In this document: one piece after another, positions 11,149-21,422 of the stretch
Layout: every line of letters starts with the position of its first letter
How positions within the stretch are numbered: position 1 is the first letter of the stretch
Position numbers and translations under genes: made by a program
Notes under the pieces: generated by a model
Told to the model about the DNA's origin: nothing
Seen by the model: the letters and a program-made list of their open reading frames with translations, nothing else
Databases searched by the model: none
Assembly: GCF_030272615.1 (NCBI RefSeq)
Contig: NC_081413.1
Coordinates: 565,951,010-566,015,009 of the forward strand
Direction of reading: 5' to 3'
DNA: 64,000 bases
Origin: Cryptomeria japonica
Lineage: Eukaryota > Streptophyta > Pinopsida > Cupressales > Cupressaceae

Positions 11149-12274
11149 CATGATAATATCTAAATGCAATTGAATGATACATATGAAAAGAAATAATTAT
11201 AATATATAGCACTAGAGTTTTCAAATCTTATGAGAATAAGGATAGAGTGGAATAAAATTATAATAAAAGGATGACCTATAAGATGCTATAACCAATGAAA
11301 GCAATGAAAAAATGGAATCTCAAAAAATGAGGAAATGATATATATGTGCTCATTATCCCATCCCACTTTTAAAGTAATAAAATGAAATTATCTAAGTCAA
11401 ATTAATATAATAAGAATATAAATATCATGAAAAAAAATATTATTATAAGATTGAATGGTCATTTTAACCATGCTTTGAGCAGTTGGGTTTGAAGATAATT
11501 TATGCTAATATTTAATAATATTTTTTTATTGATGACTTTGCATGTCTAACCATTAGTGACACACATTTTGAGAAGTTTGGAATATTTATCTATGCTTTAG
11601 TTGTTAAAGAGTTTGGCTATCTCCTTGCTAATGTTATTTCTTAAAAAAATGGTTTGTGGCATCTTGTTTCTAGGACATGATTCACAACTTGTTAATGAAC
11701 CTTCTATAGATTACTCTTTCCTCACCCTAACTGGGGAAGAAGGAAGTATTGAAAAAAAGTTGTAATGCCTCAAGATGTTCTATTTGGATTAATGTTTATT
11801 GTTAAATTACGCTAGACCTATTGTTACAAATAATACTCTTCATCAATTTGATCTTGGCTCTAGGGTTATGCTTGGAAGTGGATTGATCATGGGGATTTTT
11901 AAATTTTAGGATAGTCTCATTTCTTTTTAAGATTCTTTCTCTTTATGGAAATATGTTATTAAAAGGGTTGAAAGAAAGTTGGTTTGTTGGATTACAACAT
12001 GTCATTCTCTTTGGTAGGTGAATTCTATACCTAGTTTTAAGGTGGTTTCATCCACCCATATGTATTAGAGTACACATGACCATAAAAGAAGGAAATCTAC
12101 TCGAATACATAGTATTTTTTGGAGGAAAGGTTTCATCAAGAAATATAGTTTGTAGATGATCATCATCTAATTGGTATTTAAATTTACCATATAATTTGGA
12201 AAAGAATATAACATAATAATTGATAATTGATAGACTCATTGGGTACATTGAGTTAAATCAATCAGAGTTATTTT

Positions 12275-12975
12275 CAAGCCATATTAAAATGGAAATGTCT
12301 TATGAAAGTTGTGGTCAACTAATAAAAGAATTAGTATAATTAGAAGTATATAATATATCCATTCAAAAGATATAGTCCCTTAAGGTTCTTGAAAATAATT
12401 AGGTATTTCTTTATCTTCATACATGAAATCTAAGCATGCAACATTGAAAGCTTGCAGATGAATATTAGGATTTTTTCACATGAGATAATTCAAATATAAG
12501 TATCAAAAAATAAATAAAAAATGAATAGATAACAATCTCAAGTGCAAATAAATTGTAATGTGGAGGATTGTATGTAAAATAAAACTTTGTTAGTGAGTAT
12601 GTCATCTAATTTTCTAATTTAGCTATTGTTTAGGCTTTTGAGTAGTAATAACATACACACTGGTCATTTCAAATTGTCATCCAATACCTACTTAAAGATG
12701 CTCCAATAACTGTGCACTACAACCCTCTCAAAATAATCAATAGTTGTGCACAAATGCCCCAATAATCATGCACTATTGATACCAATAAAATTGTACAACT
12801 CCTTCAATTAAAATACAAAAAAAAAAACTACTAAAAAAAAGAAACTATTAATACAAATGAAATTTATTATTGAACTTTTAATTATTATTTTATTTAAATT
12901 TATTTAAATTAGTAATTACAAGTTTGATGAACAAAAAGTAAAGAATAATTGAACCCTGGGTGGAAAGTGCTCTTC
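12275..12975 (+). repeat. Upstream repeat, copy 2 of 3
   Basis: 12541-12690 shares the word taaaataaaactttgttagt with copy 3, and 12660-12970 matches the body of copies 1 and 3 (gcacaaatgccccaataa). The left part (12275-12395) matches copy 1 at 8495-8620. Relative to copy 3 this copy lacks about 190 bp between the two conserved blocks. Confidence 0.7.
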
Positions 12976-13076
12976 CCTATCCAAGATGGTGGTAATAATG
13001 GTCGGTCGTTGATTATTGAAAATAGCTCGGTTCATTTCAAGTAAGAAAATACTTCGGCTAATAAATAGTAATAATA

Positions 13077-13700
13077 TCAAAAGAAAATGGTGTGCAATAT
13101 GGTGGATAACATGTAAAATAAAACTTTGTTAGTGAGTATATCTTCCATTGTTTTAAAAAAACTGAATTGATTCTTGAAAATGTGTAGGGTAGTGTATCGG
13201 TAGTCTTTATAGCTAACTTTGCACACCCACAAATCCTAAATAGTACATTAGATTTCAATGATTTTTTTGGTTGTCTCCGTATGTGACTTACTTGCTTATA
13301 GCTATTGTTTTGACTTATGGGATTTGTAATGACACATGTTGTGGGATTTATTGTGCATGCAAAGGTCAACAAGTGGTCATTTCAAAGTGTCACTCAATAC
13401 CCACTTAAAGATGCCCCAATAACCATGCACTAGAACCACCTTAAAAATTGTCAATAGTTATACACAAATACCCCAGTAGTCGTGTGCTATGCAAACCAAT
13501 AGAGTTGCAAACCTCCTGTAATTAAAGTCCAAAAATGCTAACTACTAGGGGTAAGGTGGACAAGTATTGGTACATGATAAATTTATTAATGGACTTTTAG
13601 TTATCATTCTTCTGATTTCTTTAAAGTTAGTAACTAGGGGGTTGGGTGAGCAAGGAGTGAACTGCAATTGAAAAATGGGGGGTGGTGCTCTTCCCTATAT
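13077..13700 (+). repeat. Upstream repeat, copy 3 of 3, next to the NBS-LRR gene
   Basis: This copy ends about 300 bp before the NB-ARC exon. It carries the taaaataaaactttgttagt block near 13110, an extra ~190 bp relative to copy 2, the cttaaagatgccccaataac block near 13400 and the terminal gtgctcttccctat word near 13690. Its position suggests the repeat was once the 5' flank or first intron of the resistance gene. Confidence 0.7.
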
Positions 13701-14009
13701 TATCCATTTAAAAAAAAATTGAGCTAATTCATGGAATGATGTATCCAAGGTAGAGTTGAGAAAAAGTGAACAATAGTTTTAGAATGCTGCTTTTGGATTT
13801 GATTGCATGAGTGTTTTTATCATCAACATTTTCCATCACATTTAGTGATTCATTATCACGATGATAAAGAACATAAAGATATTCAAATTATGTGTTATTT
13901 CCCCTATTTCTGTTCCATAAAACCCTTGTTTTTCTACTCTGTCACTATAGTATTTAAGCAACAATAGTGTGTTCTGTTTTGATTTTTGTTTTTGGTTAAC
14001 AATGTTTAG

Positions 14010-15123
14010 GGATGAGGCCACAGTTTTGAAGAAGATTGTGAATTGTGCATTAAAAATCATGAAAAAAGATCCATTATGGGTAGCCGAGCATCCACTTGGA
14101 TTGGATGAGCTTGTAGAAGAGTTCGAATCAGTTGCAGGAGAAGAGACGGTAAACATCAGGGGGATCGTGGGCATGGGAGGTAGTGGTAAAACCACATTGG
14201 CTAAAGAGCTCTTCAACAGGAAGATTTCCTCCTTTGAAAGAAGCAGCTTTGTTTTCGACGTGCGAGATGCAGCATCGAGAAACACTCTGCCTGACAAGCA
14301 GAAAAAGCTTCTGTCTGACCTCGGTGTCCATCATGCTTCATTCGACCATGCAGATGAAGGCAAGGTCATTCTTGCAAATCATTTGAGCTCTCATCAGGCA
14401 CTCATCGTTCTGGATGACGTGGATCACATCGACCACCTGAATGCTTTCTTGCCAAACAAAGACAAGCTTGGATCCGATAGCTTGGTTATTGTAACTACCC
14501 GCGAATTGGGTGTCCTAATATCATGGGGTCTCTCCCAATCCTGCATTTATAAAATGCCAGGCCTTAACTGATTACATGCCAAGCAGCTATTCTGCTGGCA
14601 CGCTTTCTTGCAACCCTCTCCACCGGCTGAATTTGGAACCCTGGTTGAAGAATTCTTGAAGGCTTGCAATGGTTTGCCTCTGTCACTGAAGGTATTGGGT
14701 TCACAGTTATATGGCAGAAAGTCTGAAGATTATTGGAAGTCCCAATTACATAAAATCTTAAGAATATTGCCTGGCGAAATCCAACAAAGGCTAAAAGTTA
14801 GCTATGATGCGCTTGATGAAGAAGAGAAGGAGATGTTCTTGGATGTAGCTTGTTTTTTCATAGGAGAAGATAAAAGCAGGGCTATAGCAGTGTGGGATGG
14901 ATCGGGTTGGAGTGGTCTGCATGGGTTTGAAACACTCCTGAATAAGTGTCTTGTGGAGCTGGTTGAGGAGGAAGTGTACTATTTGGGAAGTTTCGAGATG
15001 GTAAACAGGACAAGGATAAGGATGCATGATCACCTTAGGGATATGGGAAGAGAGATTGCTAGTAGACACGCACCATATCGTCTTTGGTGTCCACAGCAGA
15101 TTGATAACCTGAAACATTCCACG
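14010..15123 (+). pseudogene. NB-ARC exon of the TNL
   Basis: The acceptor is tgtttAG at 14008-14009 (phase 2; first full codon GAT at 14011). Motifs in order: P-loop GIVGMGGSGKTT at 14161-14196; kinase-2 ALIVLDDVDH near 14398-14427; RNBS-B SLVIVTTRE near 14480-14505; GLPL motif CNGLPLSLKVLGS near 14665-14703; RNBS-D-like EMFLDVACFF near 14830-14860; MHD motif RMHDHLRDMGREI near 15019-15057. The exon ends at a GTGAGA donor (15124). The TGA at 14569-14571 splits it between RNBS-B and GLPL, in the phrase KMPGLN-stop-LHAKQLFCW. A CGA codon mutated to TGA would explain it. Confidence 0.85.
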
Positions 15124-15286
15124 GTGAGATTATTATTGGCTCCTCCATTCTGTGTCTTTATTAGAAGCAAATAATTAGCTGAATAGAGGACTGTCTTCTT
15201 ATATTGCCTGTTTTTCACTTTTAATCTGCCTCTACTTTCAGTGAGTTTGATTGAAAATCTCTGCATGTCTGATTTTTTTTATTCAG

Positions 15287-15602
15287 AAAAGAGAGCCGAT
15301 CAGAGGGATACAACCTGCAGATTCTTTTGTAGCGTTCAAAAAGTACACGCAGCAGTTGATGCGAAACTCAATCAGACAATCTAAGCGCCTTCGATTCTCA
15401 AATGGATTACAAATTCTTTCCGTCAGAGAAAGCGAGTTTACGGAAGAATTTGCAACATTATCAGAAGACCTTGTGATGCTTTTTTGGAAAGATTTTCCCC
15501 TGCGCAATGTTCCATCATGGCTTACATTAAAAAATCTAAGGGTTTTAGAGCTTGATGGTGCTGATGAGTTGGAAGAACTATGGCAGAACAATGCAGATTT
15601 AA
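15287..15602 (+). pseudogene. Linker and first-LRR exon of the TNL
   Basis: The acceptor is attcAG at 15285-15286, and the frame is phase 0, continuing directly from the previous exon. The peptide runs from KREPIRGIQPADSF through RLRFSNGLQILSVRESEF and VPSWLTLKNLRVLELDGADE to LWQNNADL. This is the usual linker between NB-ARC and LRR in TNLs, with two LRR-like strands. The best donor (aa|GTATTT at 15603) leaves phase 1, which does not fit the next exon, so a single-base indel or a mutated donor is likely. Confidence 0.7.
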
Positions 15603-15891
15603 GTATTTTGCTTTTGAGGTTCTAGAAGATTACTTCAAAACTTTTTTTATAGTTCACACTTTTAATGAATTGAATTGAATATATTAATGGTTGCCTGCAG
15701 CCTCCTTTGCAATTGAGTGAACTTATTTTAAGGAATTGTCGAAAATTGCAATGGCTTCCAAGCTCGATAAGACGTCTTCACCATCTGAAGAGGCTTGTCG
15801 CTGACTTTCCTGGTAACATTTTGACAGTGGAGTGCTGGGGCCTCCAATCACTCGAGAATTCGCGATTATACTCGCCAGTGCTATCTTCACT

Positions 15892-16505
15892 ACCTGATGG
15901 TTTTGATAATTTCACAAGCTTGAGGAATATAAATCTGCAGTATTGCGAGCGGTTGAGCACTTTGCCCGCTTCTTTCAGTCAGCTCTTTGCCCGCTTCTTT
16001 CAGTCAGCTGATATGCCTGACAGATCTAAATTTATCATACTGTGGAATGCTGTCATCATTACCTGATGATTTTGGCAATTTAACGAACTTGTGGAGTATA
16101 GATCTGCGACATTGCAAGCGGTTGAATATGTTGCCCGATTCTTTCAGTCAGCTGTTACACCTAACAGATCTAAATTTATCAAACTGTGAAATGCTGGCAT
16201 CACTACCTGATGATTTTGGCAATTTAACGAGCTTGAGGGGTATAAATCTGCAGTATTGCAAGGGATTGAAGATGTTGCCCGCTTCTTTCAGTCAGCTGTT
16301 ACACCTGACAGATCTAGATTTATCATACTGTAAAATGCTGTGTAAAATGCTGTCATCACTACCTGATGATTTTGGCAATTTAACGAGCTTGAGGAATATA
16401 AATCTGCAGGATTGCAAGGGGTTAAACATGTTGTCCGCTTCTTTCAGTCAGCTGTTTCACCTGACAGATCTAGATTTATCAAAATGTGAAATGCTGTCAT
16501 CACTA
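15892..16505 (+). repeat. 144-bp tandem repeat encoding pairs of LRRs
   Basis: The word acctgatg recurs at 15892, 16061, 16205 and 16361, and its truncated form acctga at 16505. Spacings are 169, 144, 156 and 144 bp, which is 144 bp plus a 25-bp duplication in the first unit and a 12-bp duplication (coding CKML twice) in the third. Each unit encodes two 24-residue LRRs. Units are nearly identical, so expansion was recent or homogenised. Confidence 0.9.
15960..16009 (+). repeat. 25-bp tandem duplication that shifts the LRR frame
   Basis: Two identical adjacent 25-bp copies occupy 15960-15984 and 15985-16009 (each begins ctttgcccgcttctttc). Other LRR units have this segment once. Because 25 is not a multiple of three, the frame moves by one base, and the original frame meets a stop at 16064-16066. 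One copy's worth of sequence is all that separates the two open LRR frames. Confidence 0.9.
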
Positions 16506-16971
16506 CCTGAGACGCTACCAATTATGTCGCTCAACAATCTAAGAATAACCTTTTGTAATTTCCTGAAGGACGTCAGGTGTATTAGTGGTCTCATAAACCT
16601 TGAGAGACTGGAAATAGGTGACTGTCTGCAGATAGAAGAACTTCCAAGCTTTGCAGATTTGCCTTCGCTGAAGAGTTTTAAAATGTGGAAATGCCCCGAA
16701 GTTGATAAAATAGAAGGTTTGGAACATGCCAAGTCGTTGAACAAATTGTGGGTAGAGACCCGGTGGAAGGTGCCAGGTATACAGGGTTTGGAGAATGTGG
16801 AACGACTGGAAGGATTACACCTGAAATACGAGACCATATCAGCTCTGAAACCTTGTATTCAATCTATAAAGGGGAAGGTACTAAAAACTTTTACGAATTC
16901 AAAGTTTTTCTTATTGTGTAAATGTTCATGTAAATGGCTGAATATTTTGAATATAATTATACGATTTGTAG

Positions 16972-17382
16972 GAATGTCCAAGGATTATGTGGATACAAGG
17001 TGGCGTTAACCATTTGAAGGAGTCAATTGTAAACTCATTGGAATTGGAGTTTTCTGACCTTAAGAAGGTCGTCTGGAGGGTTCCAGATGATTCCAATGAT
17101 TCAGAGGTCTCTATTCCAGATGGTTCAGAGGTTTCAGATGATTGGGTTGGATTCGGCGAAGATTATGTTTATTGGTATGGACTCGGCGAAGATGATTTTT
17201 CAAATGAAGGTGATTATTATTTGTATTATGCGGAGAAAGAGAAAGAAAAGAGCAAAGTAGTATGTATATGGTATTCAGTTTGTGCACGCCACTTTTTTCT
17301 ACCAGACAAAGTAATAGGAGTGTCCGGCGAGAAACAAAGAGTTGCGGAGGCCTTTCACCAATTATTGGAACTTATGGAATAA
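16972..17382 (+). pseudogene. C-terminal extension exon of the TNL
   Basis: The acceptor tttgtAG lies at 16970-16971 and the exon is in phase with the donor at 16878. The peptide starts ECPRIMWIQGGVNHLKESI. It then has an acidic, Asp/Ser/Gly/Tyr-rich segment (DDSNDSEVSIPDGSEVSDDW; GEDYVYWYGLGEDDF) and a basic-hydrophobic end reaching GEKQRVAEAFHQLLELME and TAA at 17380-17382. Many TNLs have post-LRR domains, and this resembles that position, but I do not recognise the acidic part. A diverged copy of the last ~130 bp and its 3' flank is found at 29396-29590. Confidence 0.75.
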
Positions 17383-19421
17383 TTGGCAGGTACACAAATT
17401 TATAATACTTGGTGGACAGCTATCTAAGAATTTTTTAAAACAACAGCTGCAGATATAATACTTGTATTACATTCATAAAATTAAATTTTCTTTATTCAAT
17501 ATAATTATAAAATATGTAAAAGGTACATGTTTTCATTCTTATGTAAAACGATAAAATGTTAGAGATTTAATATATTAATAGTAATTTATTTGTTAGTCAT
17601 TCTTTATTTTTAATATTTGATTGAGTGTTAATGATTTAGAATTTTTTTAGTTTTATATAATTTTATCTAATATAGTAAGAATGTCTATAGTAGAATTTGA
17701 GTTTATACAAATTTTAATTTTGATTTAATGTTTGTGTTTGACAAATAAAAAGATCAATAATAATATTTTTCTTCTCAAATATATATGATTATCATATGTA
17801 CATACAAAATACTTCTTTTATATATAATTATTAGTCCCTGACTATATAATAGACAGAGACTAATGTTTTGGCTTACTTTACTTTTAGAATGCAGACTAAT
17901 GTCTTTGATTTATTGTTTGAATTTTATAATACTAATTACAAATCTAAATTAAATATTCACCATTTATATTATATTTTACAAAAAAAATAAATATTGCCAT
18001 TGCTATTAGATTTTAACTTTTTTTTTTAAGGTCATTTTTTGTTTGAGACTAGCATTTGGGAGGATTTTCATGTTAGAAATATATAATCATGTTAATAAGA
18101 ATTATGACCAACTAGGTTCAGCTATAGAAAAACCTTAAATCATATGGTAATAAAAACAGTAACAAAAATATGAATCTCTCCTTTATTATCATGGCATCTA
18201 AAACTTTTCACCTAAATAACCTTAAATCTAATGATTACATATAATATAGTTATACACCCTATTTTAAATATTACCTTACAAAATTTGGTAAATAAATAAA
18301 ACTATTGTATCTTTTATACACACAAATTGAATTGTACTCTCTAATATATTAGCTTACACATATTTTTCTATTGACCTAACTCTTACACCTCTTTTTGGTA
18401 CAAATGCTAATATGTAAAGATTTGTGAAATTGGGGAAGTTACAGATAAAAATGACATTTTTTTTTCTAGTTTACTCCATTAATTTTCTAGAAAGTTCTTT
18501 TAATTTTATTTAGTTTTATGTGGCTTCCTATGAATCTTTTTCATTGGCCAATGCATAGGTTAAGGCTATTGATTTTTTTGACCTTTAATGTGCAAAACAA
18601 CCTCAAAGGTATGGATACTAAATCTGGTTTGCACTGGAAATGGATCTCGTTGGACAAACCATGGATCTGGTGACATAGTTTCTTGTCATAAATTTATAAA
18701 AGTGTCATAGAAAAACTCTAGGGAAAATGAAACTCTAGATTGCTGACCCTAGATCATTTTTGTTCAATTGGTTAATCAAAGATAAGAGGTTGGGCAAAAG
18801 GTTTTAACAAATTCAAAATAGCAACAAATTCAATAGGTTTCAAATATTAAGGGATTTTTATAATCAATTATGGAAATAAGTACTAGAGTAAATGATAATA
18901 TAGATTATGAAAACAATATTAGCATTGCTATATTATTATTAATTGTTTCTTCTTGGTTGGATGACAACAATAGGTTGTTCAATAGGTCATGTAGATATTA
19001 ATAAATTAATTATTAATGAGGCTTTAGATATGATGGAGTTTATATGTCAAACTATAACAACAAATTTGATCAACACATCATAGAAATGACAATGAATTCA
19101 TTATGTTCTAAACGCTATAGGATTTATACATTGATTATAACAATGGTATCCTAAAACGTGTCATATGTGATATCATAATTCAAATAATAAGATTATTATA
19201 TTTTATTCTATATGCTCTCCATGCTTATGGAGGCAAGCTTGTTGTTCATATAAGCCATTTAGAACCCCCAAGAATCTCATGCACCATTCATTCATTCATT
19301 AATGTAAACTAAGTGAAGATAAAATCTTTGCAAGATCTTGTTGAAGCAAGCATCTAGGATTTGTTAAAGAAAAAACAATCTAGTGTTATCCAGGCAACTA
19401 AAGTACAATGTTTCCTTGCAG
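17383..19421. other. AT-rich region, nothing recognised
   Basis: Long poly-A/T-rich stretches with no open frame of interest and no clear repeat. The first ~60 bp (to about 17460, acaacagctgcagatataata) is the 3' flank of the TNL and has a diverged match after 29500. Confidence 0.5.
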
Positions 19422-19553
19422 GATGTTGCATCAAAGATAATGTCATTTTCACAACAAGGACCTTGTGTTGTTTGCATCCTTTTAGCAAATGGTGTCATTT
19501 CTAATGTGACACTTCATCAACCTGCAACTTCTGGTGCCACTTTGATATATGAG
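19422..19553 (+). pseudogene. Orphan AHL exon (AT-hook nuclear-localised protein, PPC/DUF296 domain)
   Basis: A 132-bp, 44-codon open exon lies between an acceptor (ccttgcAG, 19420-19421) and a donor (GAG|GTTTGA, 19554). It reads DVASKIMSFSQQGPCVVCIL then ANGVISNVTLHQPATSGATL and IYE. This is the core of the PPC domain of AHL proteins, which bind AT-rich DNA and regulate chromatin and transcription. The exon boundaries match the usual AHL gene structure. I could not find the preceding AT-hook exon or the following GRFEIL-type exon nearby, so this is probably a stranded exon from a duplicated or dismantled gene. The coding frame itself is intact. Confidence 0.75.
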
Positions 19554-20693
19554 GTTTGATATTTTGTTATTAATTTGTACTTCTTTATTATTTCCATTGA
19601 TTCCATTCATTATAATAAAAAAGAAAATATATGTTCCAAACATTATAGATCTACCAGCTCATTTGTTTATAGATTCTTTTTCTTATTTTTGTTATAGTAG
19701 TCTTCATTAAAATCAACATCTCCTCATTGTGTAATTGTTGTGCACTCTTTGTAAGTGGCAATTATTCATTCACAAAAGTATTTGCACATTATGCATTATA
19801 GTATTAATAACTATTACATAAATCAAACACATAAAGATTACTAAAATATTTATTAATTAAATAAAAATCAAAACCTTTCTTATATATAATTACAATGAAG
19901 AATGACAATCCACATTTTCAATGTGCGATAAACAAAAGAACATTCTAGAAAGAAATAAAACCTAAAATATATTTCACATTTTATAGAGTTTTTTCTATTT
20001 ATTCTTTGACCTTCTTGATTTGCGGTACTAATATTTTATTATTTTTAATCTTCATCATCTCAATTTCTCTTTTTCACTTATGCTTTTGCTCTTATTTTTG
20101 CTTTCTTGCTAGCCTGCCTCCTCTACCCCACCACCTTTTTACACTCTTCTTTTACACATCTCCTATTTTTAAAGTTTTTCATTTCTTTTTATCAAGCTTT
20201 TATATTTTTTTGATTGACTTATTGTTAATTTTATTTCTTGATTGTTAATCCAATTTCAACTTTCTTTGCCAGGGTAGCCTTGTTATGTCTTACGCTCTTA
20301 CTATACTTTCTTGCCTTTTTCAAATTTTCTCTACATTTCCCAAGCCAACCTATTTTCTTGGCATCTTGACCTTAATTTAAGAGTAGCTTTTTTTGCATTC
20401 CCATGGATTATGGAGAGTAATTCATAATACCGACTCAAAAACTATACATAGTTTCCTCCAAAAGACGAAAAAATCTGTGTAAGTTCACTATTATGAACTG
20501 TGAAAATCTCTCTCTTAATTTATCAGTAACATTTTTTTTTCTAGATATATAAGATGTGCTATAATATGGCACAGTTGGATGCTTTTAAATTTGTGTGAAA
20601 CTAGTTGAAGAAATTTTAACTGCTATTTTCACACTCGAGATCACTATTTTGTGTTAATCTTTGCTATGTTTTACAATTTTTTGCTATTGACAG

Positions 20694-20804
20694 GAATTCC
20701 AGCTGTATCAAGGGTTTCTATTTAAAATGGACCGACTAACTTCACAAATCCACAATGCAGACTGCTCAATAGGTGATGCAAAGGACGAGCCAAGCCATCT
20801 GACT
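20694..20804 (+). other. Exon-like open segment, unidentified
   Basis: A 111-bp (37-codon) open stretch is bounded by attgacAG and ACT|GTAGG. It reads EFQLYQGFLFKMDRLTSQIH and then NADCSIGDAKDEPSHLT. It has higher GC and more protein-like composition than its surroundings. I do not recognise a family. A second coding-like piece follows at about 20920-21021 (PDGEVHVLKKDESKRWKLF), also followed by a GTATGC donor, but the phases of the two do not agree with a direct splice. Confidence 0.3.
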
Positions 20805-21422
20805 GTAGGATTTTCCTGTTTCTCATTCAATGATTTTTGGTTTTTGCTACAAGTAATTGGATGGTCATTTTAGATAGGAATATGTGTAACCCCCGATTTT
20901 GAAACTAATACTACACAGGATAAATGATTCCTTCCCATTGTTTTCTCCAGATGGTGAAGTTCATGTGCTGAAGAAGGATGAATCAAAGCGATGGAAGCTA
21001 TTCAAAGACCCTGGATATACAGTATGCTTCTATTGGCCTTATCTTCACTTCTCATCAATCAACAATCCATGCTATCTCCATCTGCTTTAAGCCAGAGGAA
21101 TTAGGAGAAGAAGTTCAGATGAAGTCAAAGATGAGAGTTTTTGACATCAACAACAATGCATTTTCCAAATAAGAAAGAATTTGTGTTTGGATTGGGCTGG
21201 TCTAGGCACCGCATAAGATATAAGGCAATCACACTTTGTTAATATATCACCCTTTTGCAAAATTTTATAACTGGAAGTGGAGAAATTAATGCTGAAATTT
21301 TACAATTAAATTATACAAAATAAAATGTTTTTAAAGATACTTCACATCCGCAGTCTTACTATATTCTCAAACATGACTGCCTTTATTTTCAAGCAGATAT
21401 ACTAAAAAGTGGTTTACTAATT

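Larger units (their letters stand above)
7608..14009. other. AT-rich intergenic region, no supported gene
   Basis: No open frame here looks like a protein I recognise. A short LRR-like string near 10970-11010 and a 123-codon frame on the minus strand at 8850-9221 (which contains a small internal duplication) are most likely chance. What is present is one repeat in three diverged copies (annotated separately) and a short LINE-type 3' tail near 11065-11148. No TIR domain was found, although one would be expected upstream of the NB-ARC exon. Confidence 0.6.
15701..16877 (+). pseudogene. LRR exon of the TNL, frameshifted by a 25-bp duplication
   Basis: It begins after gcctgcAG (15699-15700) in the frame PPLQLSELILRNCRKLQWLP. 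LRRs of about 24 residues follow, with alternating forms such as SLPDDFGNLTSLRNINL and MLPASFSQLLHLTDLDL. Frame changes at 15960-16009 because of a 25-bp tandem duplication. After that the frame is open to the donor AAG|GTACTA at 16878. Beyond 16505 the repeats become irregular (ISGLINLERLEIGDCLQ, FADLPSLKSFKMWKCPE). DNA repeats of 144 bp underlie the regular part. Confidence 0.85.
14010..17382 (+). pseudogene. TIR-class NBS-LRR (TNL) resistance gene, broken, TIR exon not found
   Basis: Four exons can be placed: 14010-15123 (NB-ARC), 15287-15602 (linker and first LRR), 15701-16877 (LRRs) and 16972-17382 (C-terminal extension). Such proteins are intracellular immune receptors that bind nucleotide through the NB-ARC and sense effectors through the LRRs. 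The class is TIR-type because kinase-2 reads LIVLDDVD, with D where CC-type receptors have W. No TIR exon was seen upstream within the window. Lesions: an in-frame TGA at 14569-14571, a 15602/15701 junction that is not in phase with canonical GT-AG sites, and a 25-bp tandem duplication at 15960-16009 that shifts frame. It is probably a pseudogene, though a single stop alone could leave a truncated product. Confidence 0.85.
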
